Below, piece by piece: positions 41,999 to 50,290 of a stretch of 50,529 nucleotides of DNA. Both the position numbers and the translations under genes were made by a program. The notes beneath the pieces were generated by a model. The model was not told the origin of the DNA. It did not search any database and saw only the letters and a list, made by a program, of their open reading frames with translations. The stretch comes from Solobacterium sp. (GTDB lineage: Bacteria > Bacillota_I > Bacilli_A > Erysipelotrichales > Erysipelotrichaceae), in the NCBI GenBank assembly GCA_024696355.1, contig JAILGV010000168.1, forward strand, positions 1-50,529, read 5' to 3'. How positions within the stretch are numbered: position 1 is the first letter of the stretch; each line of letters starts with the position of its first letter.

Positions 41999-44944
41999 AT
42001 GTTTTTAAAACGAATTGAAATGCAGGGTTTCAAATCTTTCGCAGATAAAACAGTAATAACTTTTGAACATCCGATCACCGGCATCGTCGGTCCCAACGGC
42101 TGCGGAAAATCAAATATTTCCGACAGCGTTCGCTGGGTTCTGGGCGAACAGAGTGCCAGACAGATGCGCGGTGAAAAGATGAATGATGTAATCTTTTCGG
42201 GTTCGGCGGACAGAAGGATGCTGAATATGGCTGAAGTCACACTGGTTTTTGACAACAGCAGCCATATCCTGAATACAGATAAAGATGAAATCGAAGTAAC
42301 CAGAAGACTGTACAGAGACTCGGGAGACGCAGAATATCTGATCAACAGGAACCGCGTGCGTCTGAGAGACGTCGTGGATCTGTTTCTTGACACGGGTCTG
42401 GGAAAGGATTCACTTTCCATTATTTCGCAGGGCAACATTGTTTCTTTTGCGGAAGCGAAGCCTCTTGACAGACGCGGTATTTTTGAAGAAGCAGCCGGCG
42501 TTGCCAAATATAAAAAGAGAAAAATCGAATCACTGTCCCGTCTTCAGAGAACAAAGGACAATCTTGACAGAAGTCAGGATATCCTGGCTGAGCTTGAAAA
42601 ACAGGTCAGTCCTTTAAAGCGGCAGGCAAGAAAGGCTGAAATTTACAGGGAAAAGAAACAGAGGCTCGAGGAAATTGAAATTGCTGTTCTTGTGCAGGAA
42701 ATCAATGAACTGAACGAGCAGGTTGAAGATGCAAAAAAGACACTCTTTGATATTGATTCCAAGAGCGCAATGTACGCCACAGGCATCGCAGTCGGCGAAG
42801 CTAAAATCGCTGATCAGAGAAAACAGGCCAATGTTCTTGAAAGAGAGATCAGCCAGCTTCAGGAAGACCTGATGAGAACGGTCGACGAAATATCAGCCCT
42901 TGAGGCAAGAAAAGCCGAAATGGATGAGCGCAGAAAATATATTATTGAGACGGGCAACCGCGAGCAGAAAATCAGAGAAACAAGAGGACTGCTCGAGGCA
43001 GCCAAAGCCGAATATGATGACAGGCGCGAGCGTCTTGAATCTCTGAATCATGAAATTACACTTGATTCCGAAAGACTGAGGCAGGCTGCCCAGAAGGTAT
43101 TTGATGCGAGCAATGAATACGAACAGGCACAGGGAATCCTGCGCAGCATGCAGAACCAGCAGGCATACCTTGAGAATCTTCTCAAGGATCCTTTTTCGTC
43201 CATGCGGCAGTCCGGAACCAAATCGATCATGGACAACAGGAACGCTCTGCACGGCATCATGGGTGTCATCGGTCAGGTGATTCACGCAGCAGACGGCTAT
43301 GAACAGGCTGTTTCCGAAGCCCTCGGAGGAGCAATGTACAATATTGTCACTGCAGATGAGGAAGCTGCGAGAGATGCCATCAGGTTCCTGAAAAGGAATC
43401 AGAGCGGAAGGGCGACATTCCTTCCGATCAATGTCTGCCAGCCCAGATACGTTTCACATGATGCACGTGTCATATGTGAAAATACAAAGGGATATCTCGG
43501 CACTGCATCACAGTTTGTGACCTGCGAGGAAAAATTCCAGCCGGTCGTTGACGCACTGCTGAATAATGTTCTCGTTGCAGATTCCATGGAAGCCGGAAAC
43601 CAGCTCAGTGCTCTGACAAAGCGGATGTACAATATTGTCACGACCGACGGTGAAGTAATTCACCGCGGCGGATCAATGACCGGCGGACGGCTTAAGCGCA
43701 ATACGACGCCGGTGACGGTTCAGAGGGAAGCTGCTCAGATCAGAAAGGATATTGATGCCCAGTCGGCAAGAGTGGCTCTGGCCTCAAAAGCACTTGACGA
43801 GGCGCAGAATCTCAGGGAAACAATTTCCAGAAGACTGCAGCAGAACAGAATATCCGGTGCTTCACTTGAACCTGTAGTAGATGCGAAACAGGCAAAGTAT
43901 GAAAAGCTGAAGAATGATCTTGCCCTGCTTCATCCGGAAGGGGATGCCTCCCCGGCAGACAGAAACGAAACCGATGAAACTGTTTTCAGACTGAATAAAG
44001 CCTACGGAAACAGGGATGATATCACATCGCAGATCAAGGCAAAGCGTGAGCAGAGAATTACGATCAACGCAGATACGGAACGGAAGGAACAGCAGCTCAG
44101 ACAGCTGAGAAAAGATCAGAGTCTGGCCATTGCCTCCGCAAATGCAATCAAGATCGATCAGGGAAGGCTTGAAACAAAGATTGAGAACAATCTCAGCCGT
44201 CTGGCCTCCGAGTATAAGCTCACATATGAATTTGCCCGTACAAAGGTCACTGATACGGCGGTGGAAAATGCCCGTGAGGAAGTCGCTCAGCTGAGAAGTG
44301 ATATTGAGCATCTCGGAAACGTAAACATGGAAGCGCCGGAACAGTATACGGAAGTCAACGAGCGCTATGAATTCCTGAAAAAGCAGATTGACGAACTGAC
44401 GCAGAGCCGTGACAAGATTCTGGCGGCTATTGATGAAATGGACCGTGTCATGACAAAGCAGTTCAGGGAGATGTTTGACAAGATCAACCGGGAATTCAAT
44501 GATATCTTCAGGCATCTGTACGGCGGCGGAAAAGCAAGGCTGATCCTGGAAGATCCGGCTGATCTTCTCAATACCGGCATTGATATTGATGCCCAGCCTC
44601 CCGGAAAAGCCGTACAGAACAACATGCTGTTCTCGGGCGGTGAGAAGTCACTTATCGCATTATGCGTGCTGTTTGCAATTCTGAAAGTGAAGCCTGTTCC
44701 GCTGGTTATTCTCGATGAGGTTGAGGCAGCGCTTGATCAGAGCAACGTCGAACGTTTTGCACAGTATCTGCACAATTATACAGATCAGACGCAGTTTATA
44801 GTTGTAACACACAGGCCCGGCACGATGGAGAATACAGATGTACTGTATGGTGTAACCATGCAGAAACAGGGTGTTTCACAGATGCTGAAGGTTGAACTGC
44901 GTGATGCTGTCAGCATGGCCGAAGGGCAGGAGGTGAATCAATGA
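41999..44944 (+). CDS. smc: Chromosome segregation protein SMC (short coiled-coil form)
   Basis: The condensin ATPase that extrudes DNA loops from the origin. Walker A GPNGCGKSN is at residues 31-39, the hinge at about 415-557 (GVIGQVIHAADGYEQAVSEAL) and the ABC signature LFSGGEKSL near 877 with Walker B VILDEVEAALD. At 981 residues it is about 200 shorter than Bacillus SMC (1186); each coiled-coil arm is about 100 residues shorter. The start is ATG at 41999 after AAGGAG. It overlaps ftsY by 4 bases. Confidence 0.96.
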   Translation: MFLKRIEMQGFKSFADKTVITFEHPITGIVGPNGCGKSNISDSVRWVLGEQSARQMRGEKMNDVIFSGSADRRMLNMAEVTLVFDNSSHILNTDKDEIEVTRRLYRDSGDAEYLINRNRVRLRDVVDLFLDTGLGKDSLSIISQGNIVSFAEAKPLDRRGIFEEAAGVAKYKKRKIESLSRLQRTKDNLDRSQDILAELEKQVSPLKRQARKAEIYREKKQRLEEIEIAVLVQEINELNEQVEDAKKTLFDIDSKSAMYATGIAVGEAKIADQRKQANVLEREISQLQEDLMRTVDEISALEARKAEMDERRKYIIETGNREQKIRETRGLLEAAKAEYDDRRERLESLNHEITLDSERLRQAAQKVFDASNEYEQAQGILRSMQNQQAYLENLLKDPFSSMRQSGTKSIMDNRNALHGIMGVIGQVIHAADGYEQAVSEALGGAMYNIVTADEEAARDAIRFLKRNQSGRATFLPINVCQPRYVSHDARVICENTKGYLGTASQFVTCEEKFQPVVDALLNNVLVADSMEAGNQLSALTKRMYNIVTTDGEVIHRGGSMTGGRLKRNTTPVTVQREAAQIRKDIDAQSARVALASKALDEAQNLRETISRRLQQNRISGASLEPVVDAKQAKYEKLKNDLALLHPEGDASPADRNETDETVFRLNKAYGNRDDITSQIKAKREQRITINADTERKEQQLRQLRKDQSLAIASANAIKIDQGRLETKIENNLSRLASEYKLTYEFARTKVTDTAVENAREEVAQLRSDIEHLGNVNMEAPEQYTEVNERYEFLKKQIDELTQSRDKILAAIDEMDRVMTKQFREMFDKINREFNDIFRHLYGGGKARLILEDPADLLNTGIDIDAQPPGKAVQNNMLFSGGEKSLIALCVLFAILKVKPVPLVILDEVEAALDQSNVERFAQYLHNYTDQTQFIVVTHRPGTMENTDVLYGVTMQKQGVSQMLKVELRDAVSMAEGQEVNQ

Positions 44945-45912
44945 GTTTTCTGGATACACTGAAAAGTGTCTTCTCAAAAAAAGATGATAAGGCTATCTAT
45001 CTGAGCGGGTTCAAAAAGTCAAATGCCTTCGGGAAAAGACTGAATGAACTGCAGTTCGAATATACGGGTGTCAATGATGAATTTCTGGAACAGCTGACCA
45101 TTGTTCTTCTGGAAAGTGACGTCGGCATTGAACTGGCAGATATGATCTGCGAAAAGCTGCGTGAATTTGCCGACAAGTACGTCAACGTTTCCTTTAAATG
45201 GGCAATGAATTTCCTGATGAAAACGATGAAGGAAATCTATGAAGAGTATCCTGATGAACCGATCCGCTTCAATGAAAACGGTCCGACGGTTATTCTCATG
45301 GAAGGTGTCAACGGATCAGGTAAAACCACCACATGCGCAAAGCTTGCGGCAATGTATCAGAAAGAGGGCAAATCCGTAGGTTTTGTGGCGGCCGATACAT
45401 TCCGTGCCGGTGCCATTGAGCAGCTTGCCCAGTGGGGTGAGCGTCTGAATGTGCCGACGATCAAGGGACGGGAAAACGGAGATCCGAGTGCCGCAATCGT
45501 AGACGGATGCAGATATGCCAGGGAAAACAATATCGATGTTCTGCTGTGCGATACTGCAGGACGGCTTCAGAATAAAGTCAGCCTGATGGCGGAGCTTTCC
45601 AAAATGAACCGCGTCGCCGGAAAAGAAATTGAAGGCGCACCGCACAACACATGGCTCATTCTGGATGCAACAACCGGACAGAACGGTCTTTCACAGGCAG
45701 AAATATTTAATAATGCTACTAATCTTACAGGAATTATCCTGACGAAAATGGACGGGACTGCAAAAGGTGGTATTATTATATCGATCAAGCATAAGCTGCA
45801 CCTTCCTGTGTACTATATAGGACTCGGTGAAAACCCCGAAGATCTCAGACCTTTTGATCTGGATGCCTATCTGTACAGTATTTCGGAGGCACTTCAGGAT
45901 AATGCAGGATAA
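44941..45912 (+). CDS. ftsY: Signal recognition particle receptor FtsY
   Basis: The SRP receptor GTPase at the membrane, 323 residues. The NG domain has G1 GVNGSGKTTT at 122-131 (Lys128), G3 DTAGR, and TKMDGTAKGG. The N-terminal A domain is very short (about 20 residues before the N domain), so membrane attachment would rely on the amphipathic helix at the start. It overlaps smc and ylxM. The smc-ftsY pair is conserved in Bacillota. Confidence 0.96.
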   Translation: MSFLDTLKSVFSKKDDKAIYLSGFKKSNAFGKRLNELQFEYTGVNDEFLEQLTIVLLESDVGIELADMICEKLREFADKYVNVSFKWAMNFLMKTMKEIYEEYPDEPIRFNENGPTVILMEGVNGSGKTTTCAKLAAMYQKEGKSVGFVAADTFRAGAIEQLAQWGERLNVPTIKGRENGDPSAAIVDGCRYARENNIDVLLCDTAGRLQNKVSLMAELSKMNRVAGKEIEGAPHNTWLILDATTGQNGLSQAEIFNNATNLTGIILTKMDGTAKGGIIISIKHKLHLPVYYIGLGENPEDLRPFDLDAYLYSISEALQDNAG

Positions 45913-46237
45913 AATCAGGATCAATACGCTTCTCGATTACTACGGTGGACTTCTGACAGCCAAACAGCAGGAAATATGCCGGTTTTATTACCGTGAAGAT
46001 CTTTCCCTGCAGGAAATATCCGAGATTCTTGATATTTCAAGAGCTGCTGTCCACGATACCGTTAAGCGGGTTGAAAAGGATCTGCTGCATTATGAAGAGA
46101 TACTTTGCTGTGTATCTCTTTCCGAAAAGCGTAACAGTATTTATGAATTGATCTGCAATAAAACTGATGATCAGGAAATATTGGATCTTGTAAATCAGTG
46201 TAAACATACTGAAATTGAAGGAGGAAACTATGAGTAA
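45902..46237 (+). CDS. ylxM: YlxM/UPF0122 HTH protein, SRP-associated
   Basis: A 111-residue sigma-factor-like helix-turn-helix protein (LSLQEISEILDISRAAVHDTVKRVEK). In streptococci YlxM binds SRP and stimulates it. It normally precedes ffh; here ackA follows instead. The ATG at 45902 is inside the ftsY end (11-base overlap); the earlier in-frame ATG is internal to ftsY. It overlaps ackA by 8 bases. Confidence 0.88.
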   Translation: MQDKIRINTLLDYYGGLLTAKQQEICRFYYREDLSLQEISEILDISRAAVHDTVKRVEKDLLHYEEILCCVSLSEKRNSIYELICNKTDDQEILDLVNQCKHTEIEGGNYE

Positions 46238-47426
46238 GATTATTTCAGTAAATTCGGGTTCATCATCATTGAAGTTCCAGTTATTTGACATGCCGTCAGA
46301 GGTTGTGCTGACAAGCGGCCAGGCAGAAAGAATCGGCCAGGATATGGGTCAGTTCACAATTAAGATCGACGGTGAAAAGAAGTCACAGACACTTCCGATT
46401 CCTGATCATAAAAAAGCAGTTGAACTTCTGCTGAATGCTCTGATTGAAAACAAAATCGTTGAAAGTCTTGATGAAATCAAGGCTGCAGGTCACCGTATCG
46501 TCCAGGGCGGTGCGTACTTTGACCAGTCAGTAGTTGTTGATGAAGATGTTGTCGCAAAGGTTGATGAACTTTGCGAGCTTGCACCGCTGCATAATCCTGC
46601 TCACCTCGTCTGCTACAGAGCATTCAAGGAAGCTCTTCCGGAAATCGGACATGTATTTGTATTTGATACAGCATTCCATCAGTCCATGGGTCCGGAAAGC
46701 TATATGTTCCCGGTACCTTATGACTGGTACAAACAGTACAAGATCAGACGTTACGGTGCTCACGGCACATCACATCAGTATGTCAACATCAGAACTGCCG
46801 AGCTGATGGGCAAAAAGCCTGAAGATCTCAACATGATCACATGCCATCTCGGCAATGGTGCATCCATTACGGCTATCAAAGGCGGCAAGTGCGTTAATAC
46901 ATCCATGGGTCTTACACCGCTCGGCGGCATCATGATGGGAACACGTTCCGGTGATATCGATCCGACTGTCGTATTCTACATGATGAAGAAGCTTCGCTGC
47001 ACACCTGATGAAATGGATACATTCCTCAACAAGCGTTCAGGTATGCTCGGTGTTTCCGGCATTTCTTCCGATGCAAGAGACATCCAGGCTGCTCTTGAAG
47101 CAGGCGATCCGCGTGCAAGACTGACAGTTGATCTGTACACAAACCGTGTTATCAATGTGGTAGGCGGATACTATATGCAGCTGGGTCATGTTGACGCAAT
47201 CGTATTTACAGCCGGTCTCGGTGAAAATGATGTCAATATGCGCCGCAGAGTTCTCACACATCTTGAAGAAGGTCTGGGTCTTTCCATTGACTACGATCTC
47301 AACAAGAATGTTCACGGCAAGGAATGCCTGATTTCCAAACCTGATTCCAAGATTGCCGTATACGTAATTCCGACAAACGAAGAACTGGTTATTGCCCGCG
47401 ATACAGTAAGACTGCTCGGTCTGTAA
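46230..47426 (+). CDS. ackA: Acetate kinase
   Basis: Makes ATP from acetyl phosphate and ADP, 398 residues. The N-terminal VNSGSSSLKFQLF and the motifs HRIVQGG, FDTAFHQSM, HLGNGASI and FTAGLGEND are all present. The start MSKIISVNSGS follows GGAGG; the in-frame ATG at 46215 is in ylxM. It is the only fermentation gene here; no pta is adjacent. The nrnA-like gene begins 4 bases later. Confidence 0.98.
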   Translation: MSKIISVNSGSSSLKFQLFDMPSEVVLTSGQAERIGQDMGQFTIKIDGEKKSQTLPIPDHKKAVELLLNALIENKIVESLDEIKAAGHRIVQGGAYFDQSVVVDEDVVAKVDELCELAPLHNPAHLVCYRAFKEALPEIGHVFVFDTAFHQSMGPESYMFPVPYDWYKQYKIRRYGAHGTSHQYVNIRTAELMGKKPEDLNMITCHLGNGASITAIKGGKCVNTSMGLTPLGGIMMGTRSGDIDPTVVFYMMKKLRCTPDEMDTFLNKRSGMLGVSGISSDARDIQAALEAGDPRARLTVDLYTNRVINVVGGYYMQLGHVDAIVFTAGLGENDVNMRRRVLTHLEEGLGLSIDYDLNKNVHGKECLISKPDSKIAVYVIPTNEELVIARDTVRLLGL

Positions 47427-47430
47427 TTTC

Positions 47431-48372
47431 ATGGAATTCGGATCTCTTCTTGAAGAGATCGTCAGGCATGATATCATCACAATATTCCGGCATGAACATC
47501 CGGACTGTGATGCAGTCGGAAGTCAGTTCGGGCTGAAACAATGGATTAACGAAAACTGGCCGGCCAAGAAAGTCTATGCACTGGGTTATGAATCCTGTTC
47601 ACAGGCTGAATGGCCAGCCAGTGATATTGTCAGCGATGATACCATCAGAAAAAGTCTGGCGATCGTAGTTGATACTGCAAATGCTGCACGAGTGGATGAC
47701 AGCCGTTTTCAGACTGCAGTCAGGGTAATTAAGATTGACCATCATCCGAACCGGGAGCATTTCGGCAGCGATGAATACGTATATGAAAATGCGGCGGCTG
47801 CATCAGAAATACTTACCCGTTTTTTCAGGGACTGCACCGGTCAGAAAATGAGTCTGCTTACCGCGGAATACCTGTACCGCGGTATCCTGACTGATACGCT
47901 GTGCTTCAAAACGAACAACACAACATCGCATACGCTGGCTATGGCTTCCTTCCTTGCCGGTTTCGGCATTGATATTCCTGAAATCAACAGGGAACTGTTT
48001 GATCAGTCGCTGGACGAATTCCGTTTTGCCGCCTGGGTCAGAACGCATATCCGCATGAAGGGCAGTCACTTGGCATATATTGTGATTACCCTGGAAGATC
48101 TGAAAACCTGGAATATTGATGCAGGCAGAGCCAGAAACTTCATCACTGAAATAGGGCAGGTCAGGGAATTTCTTGTATGGGCTGTATTCACACAGAAAGA
48201 ACTGGACGGAAATCTTGTATATGACGGAAGCCTGCGCTCCAAGGAAATTGCAGTCAACGAGGTCGCCGAACATTTCAACGGCGGTGGCCACAGGAACGCT
48301 GCCGGCGTTAAAAATCTGACCGGAGAATCACTGAACAGCCTGATAGAAAGCCTTTGTTCAAAAATTGAATAA
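47431..48372 (+). CDS. nrnA: DHH phosphoesterase, NrnA type
   Basis: A 313-residue nanoRNase/pAp phosphatase-like protein. The DHH motif is HEHPDCDAVGS (residues 21-31), then DHHPN near 100, and the DHHA1 part ends NGGGHRNAAG near 288, which binds the 3' nucleotide. It may degrade short RNAs or pAp/c-di-AMP products; the exact substrate is not set. No clear SD precedes the ATG, so coupling with ackA is likely. No terminator was seen after it. Confidence 0.9.
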   Translation: MEFGSLLEEIVRHDIITIFRHEHPDCDAVGSQFGLKQWINENWPAKKVYALGYESCSQAEWPASDIVSDDTIRKSLAIVVDTANAARVDDSRFQTAVRVIKIDHHPNREHFGSDEYVYENAAAASEILTRFFRDCTGQKMSLLTAEYLYRGILTDTLCFKTNNTTSHTLAMASFLAGFGIDIPEINRELFDQSLDEFRFAAWVRTHIRMKGSHLAYIVITLEDLKTWNIDAGRARNFITEIGQVREFLVWAVFTQKELDGNLVYDGSLRSKEIAVNEVAEHFNGGGHRNAAGVKNLTGESLNSLIESLCSKIE

Positions 48373-48412
48373 AGCCTGATAATACCGATATTTCAGTATG
48401 TCAAGTATTGAT

Positions 48413-48442
48413 TTGCACGTTTAACGTGATAACATATATAAC
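48413..48442 (+). promoter_or_regulatory. Promoter of HU with an embedded palindrome
   Basis: TTGCAC (48413-48418) and TATAAC (48437-48442), spacer 18. The perfect palindrome CACGTT-T-AACGTG (48416-48428) overlaps the -35 and the spacer, an operator-like place. Confidence 0.5.
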
Positions 48443-48465
48443 GCATCGTGAGGAGGATTATTATT

Positions 48466-48747
48466 ATGAATGATGTTAATAAGAAGACTATTACAGAAAC
48501 AATCGCTGAAACTTATAACTTCACAAAGAAAGAAGCAGCTGAAATTGTAGACATGGTATTTGAGACAATGGCTGCTGCTCTTGAAAACGGTGACAGAGTT
48601 GACATCAGCGGATTCGGCAAATTTGAAGTTAAGGAAAGAGCTTCCCGCCAGGGCATCAACCCTCAGACAAAGGAATTAATTGAGATTCCTTCAAGCAGAA
48701 TTCCCGGCTTCAAGGCTTCCAAGAAGCTGAAGGACCGCGTTAACTGA
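48466..48747 (+). CDS. hup: HU family DNA-binding protein
   Basis: A 93-residue nucleoid protein. The sequence NKKTITETIAETYNFTKKEA and the arm RASRQGINPQTKELIEIPSS with GFKASKKLKDRVN are HU hallmarks. The ATG at 48466 follows AGGAGG; the in-frame ATG at 48448 lies upstream of that site. It is monocistronic, with its own promoter and terminator. Confidence 0.97.
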   Translation: MNDVNKKTITETIAETYNFTKKEAAEIVDMVFETMAAALENGDRVDISGFGKFEVKERASRQGINPQTKELIEIPSSRIPGFKASKKLKDRVN

Positions 48748-48774
48748 TTCCCTGAAGTATAACAATAAATGCAG

Positions 48775-48796
48775 GACACTCGCAGGAGTGTCTTTT
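48775..48796 (+). terminator. Terminator after HU
   Basis: GACACTC and GAGTGTC pair around GCAG, then TTTTC. It ends 5 bases before the -10 box of the next gene. Confidence 0.85.
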
Positions 48797-48800
48797 CATT

Positions 48801-48806
48801 TATAAT
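48801..48806 (+). promoter_or_regulatory. -10 box immediately before the MBL gene
   Basis: A perfect TATAAT, ending 6 bases before the ATG at 48813, with no SD between. No -35 or TGn is visible, so it is weaker than the holA case; leaderless transcription is possible. Confidence 0.4.
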
Positions 48807-48812
48807 AACTGT

Positions 48813-49883
48813 ATGCACAGAAGGAATACTCTGAAAACAGTCAGATTAGTGATATCGGCAGCATTATTTTCGCTGGCGATATATATCGGAACATCCAATC
48901 CGCTTTATACATTCATATTGATCATTTTAAGCCTGATTCTGCTTCCTTATCCTGATCACAGGTATGGAATCATACTGCGGCTGTTTGCGGCTGTATTGAC
49001 CGGAATTTACGCATATTTTATATGGCTGCCCCAATACAGCAGTCCGTATTCCTTTGAAAACAATCTGACTGTTCACTTTATAGACACCGGGCAGTCGGAA
49101 TCGGAACTGGTCGTACTTCCGGACGGGAAAATCATGCTGATTGATGCGGGTGATTTCGATGACGGTCCGGTTGTGACTGCTTATCTTAAGAAATTAAATA
49201 TTACCAGAATCGATTATCTGATCGGCACACATCCGCATATGGATCATATCGGCGGCATGTATGACATATTTGATCATTTTGATGTACAGAATGTATATCT
49301 GGGTTATTATCCGGAAAACATTTATATAGAGAATCCATGGGCACTCGAAAGCTTCAATGCAAAATCCAGGGCGGAAGGCAGAAAAGTAACAGCGGCTGAA
49401 GAGGGGACGGTAATCGCTGAAACGGACGAATATAAAGCTGCGGTACTGTCTCCGTCACGTACACTGGAGTCTGATGACTTGAATCAGTATTCAGCAATTA
49501 TAAAAGTATCATTCGGAAAAACAGCATTTCTGTTTACCGGTGATGCCGGAAGGGCGGCTGAGAGTACCATTCTTGACCGGGATTTGAAGGCTGATGTACT
49601 TAAGGTCGGTCATCACGGAAGCTACGATGCTACAAGTGATGAATTTCTGGATGAGGTTGATCCGGATTATGCGGTGATACTGGTAGGGTGGCATAATGAA
49701 TATGGACTGCCGAATGTGAATGTTTTAACAAGATTGCACAAAAGGGCGGAAACATACAGAACAGATTATCACGGAACAATAATCATAGAATCCGACGGAA
49801 ACAGAATTGTAAGTGTTACAAAAGAACGTGAATATCACGGACAGGATGCTCAGACGTCTGCGCCGGTGTCAGCGGCCGGTTAG
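48813..49883 (+). CDS. Membrane-anchored metallo-beta-lactamase protein, ComEC C-domain-like
   Basis: A 356-residue protein. About three hydrophobic segments lie in residues 10-75, then an MBL domain like that of ComEC: HFIDTGQSESELVV, the metal motif HPHMDH at 140-145, and VGHHGSYDATSDEF. It lacks the Competence channel domain. Similar stand-alone proteins occur in Bacillota without known function; DNA or lipid hydrolysis is conceivable. The C-terminal tail SAPVSAAG is disordered. No SD is visible before the ATG. Confidence 0.8.
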   Translation: MHRRNTLKTVRLVISAALFSLAIYIGTSNPLYTFILIILSLILLPYPDHRYGIILRLFAAVLTGIYAYFIWLPQYSSPYSFENNLTVHFIDTGQSESELVVLPDGKIMLIDAGDFDDGPVVTAYLKKLNITRIDYLIGTHPHMDHIGGMYDIFDHFDVQNVYLGYYPENIYIENPWALESFNAKSRAEGRKVTAAEEGTVIAETDEYKAAVLSPSRTLESDDLNQYSAIIKVSFGKTAFLFTGDAGRAAESTILDRDLKADVLKVGHHGSYDATSDEFLDEVDPDYAVILVGWHNEYGLPNVNVLTRLHKRAETYRTDYHGTIIIESDGNRIVSVTKEREYHGQDAQTSAPVSAAG

Positions 49884-49886
49884 ATC

Positions 49887-50124
49887 TTATCTGAATCAAA
49901 GCGTATCTGCAGCAGCTGCAATGCATTCTGACAAAGTGTTTTTACAATCATCAGCGGATGATATGACCCGATGAGAGCGATCGGGAATTCATTTGTAAGG
50001 TAAATACCGGCTGCGCAATCTCTCAGACGGCCGTGAACGGTTCATATACAGCGGCAGTACGGGTAATATAAGAGATGCCTGAAAGATTTAGCTGCCGGAA
50101 TACATATTTAAAACTGAATGATCA
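49887..50124 (-). pseudogene. Decayed gene fragment, possibly LysR-type regulator
   Basis: Translating leftward gives protein-like pieces in two frames: SFKYVFRQLNLSGISYITR and TAAVYEPFTAV before a stop, then after a frame change GIYLTNEFPIAL, IGSYHPLMIVKTLCQNALQ and LLQIRFDSDKI ending at TAA (49887-49889). The GISYITRTAAV part and the final helix loosely recall the C-terminus of LysR effector domains. Stops and shifts break the rest, so it is called a remnant. Codon use matches its neighbours. The family is uncertain. Confidence 0.35.
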
Positions 50125-50132
50125 TTCATCGG

Positions 50133-50168
50133 ATGCAGAACTGTGATCTGAAAACAGTCTGCATTTTT
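50133..50168 (+). terminator. Terminator in the right gene-free region
   Basis: ATGCAGA-A-CTGT and ACAG-TCTGCAT pair with one bulged A around GATCTGAAA, then TTTTTA. It may end the MBL transcript (250 bases downstream of its stop) or a small RNA. Confidence 0.65.
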
Positions 50169-50262
50169 ATATTTGAATTCAGTCCGGAATTAACAGCATG
50201 CTGTAGTATGTTCTGAAACCTGTGTGCCGTCTGTATGCTTAAATCGCCGCTTTATTTCATAT

Positions 50263-50290
50263 ACTTCGCATAATGTATGTTATGCGATAT
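50263..50290. other. Candidate dif site (XerC/XerD recombination site)
   Basis: 28 bases with arms TCGCATAA and TTATGCGA around TGTATG. It fits the 11-6-11 layout: left arm ACTTCGCATAA, centre TGTATG, right arm TTATGCGATAT. Recalling the Escherichia coli dif, 20 of 28 bases match, including 16 of 17 in the core; the Bacillus dif starts with the same ACTTC. An ordinary repressor operator is the main alternative. Confidence 0.55.
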
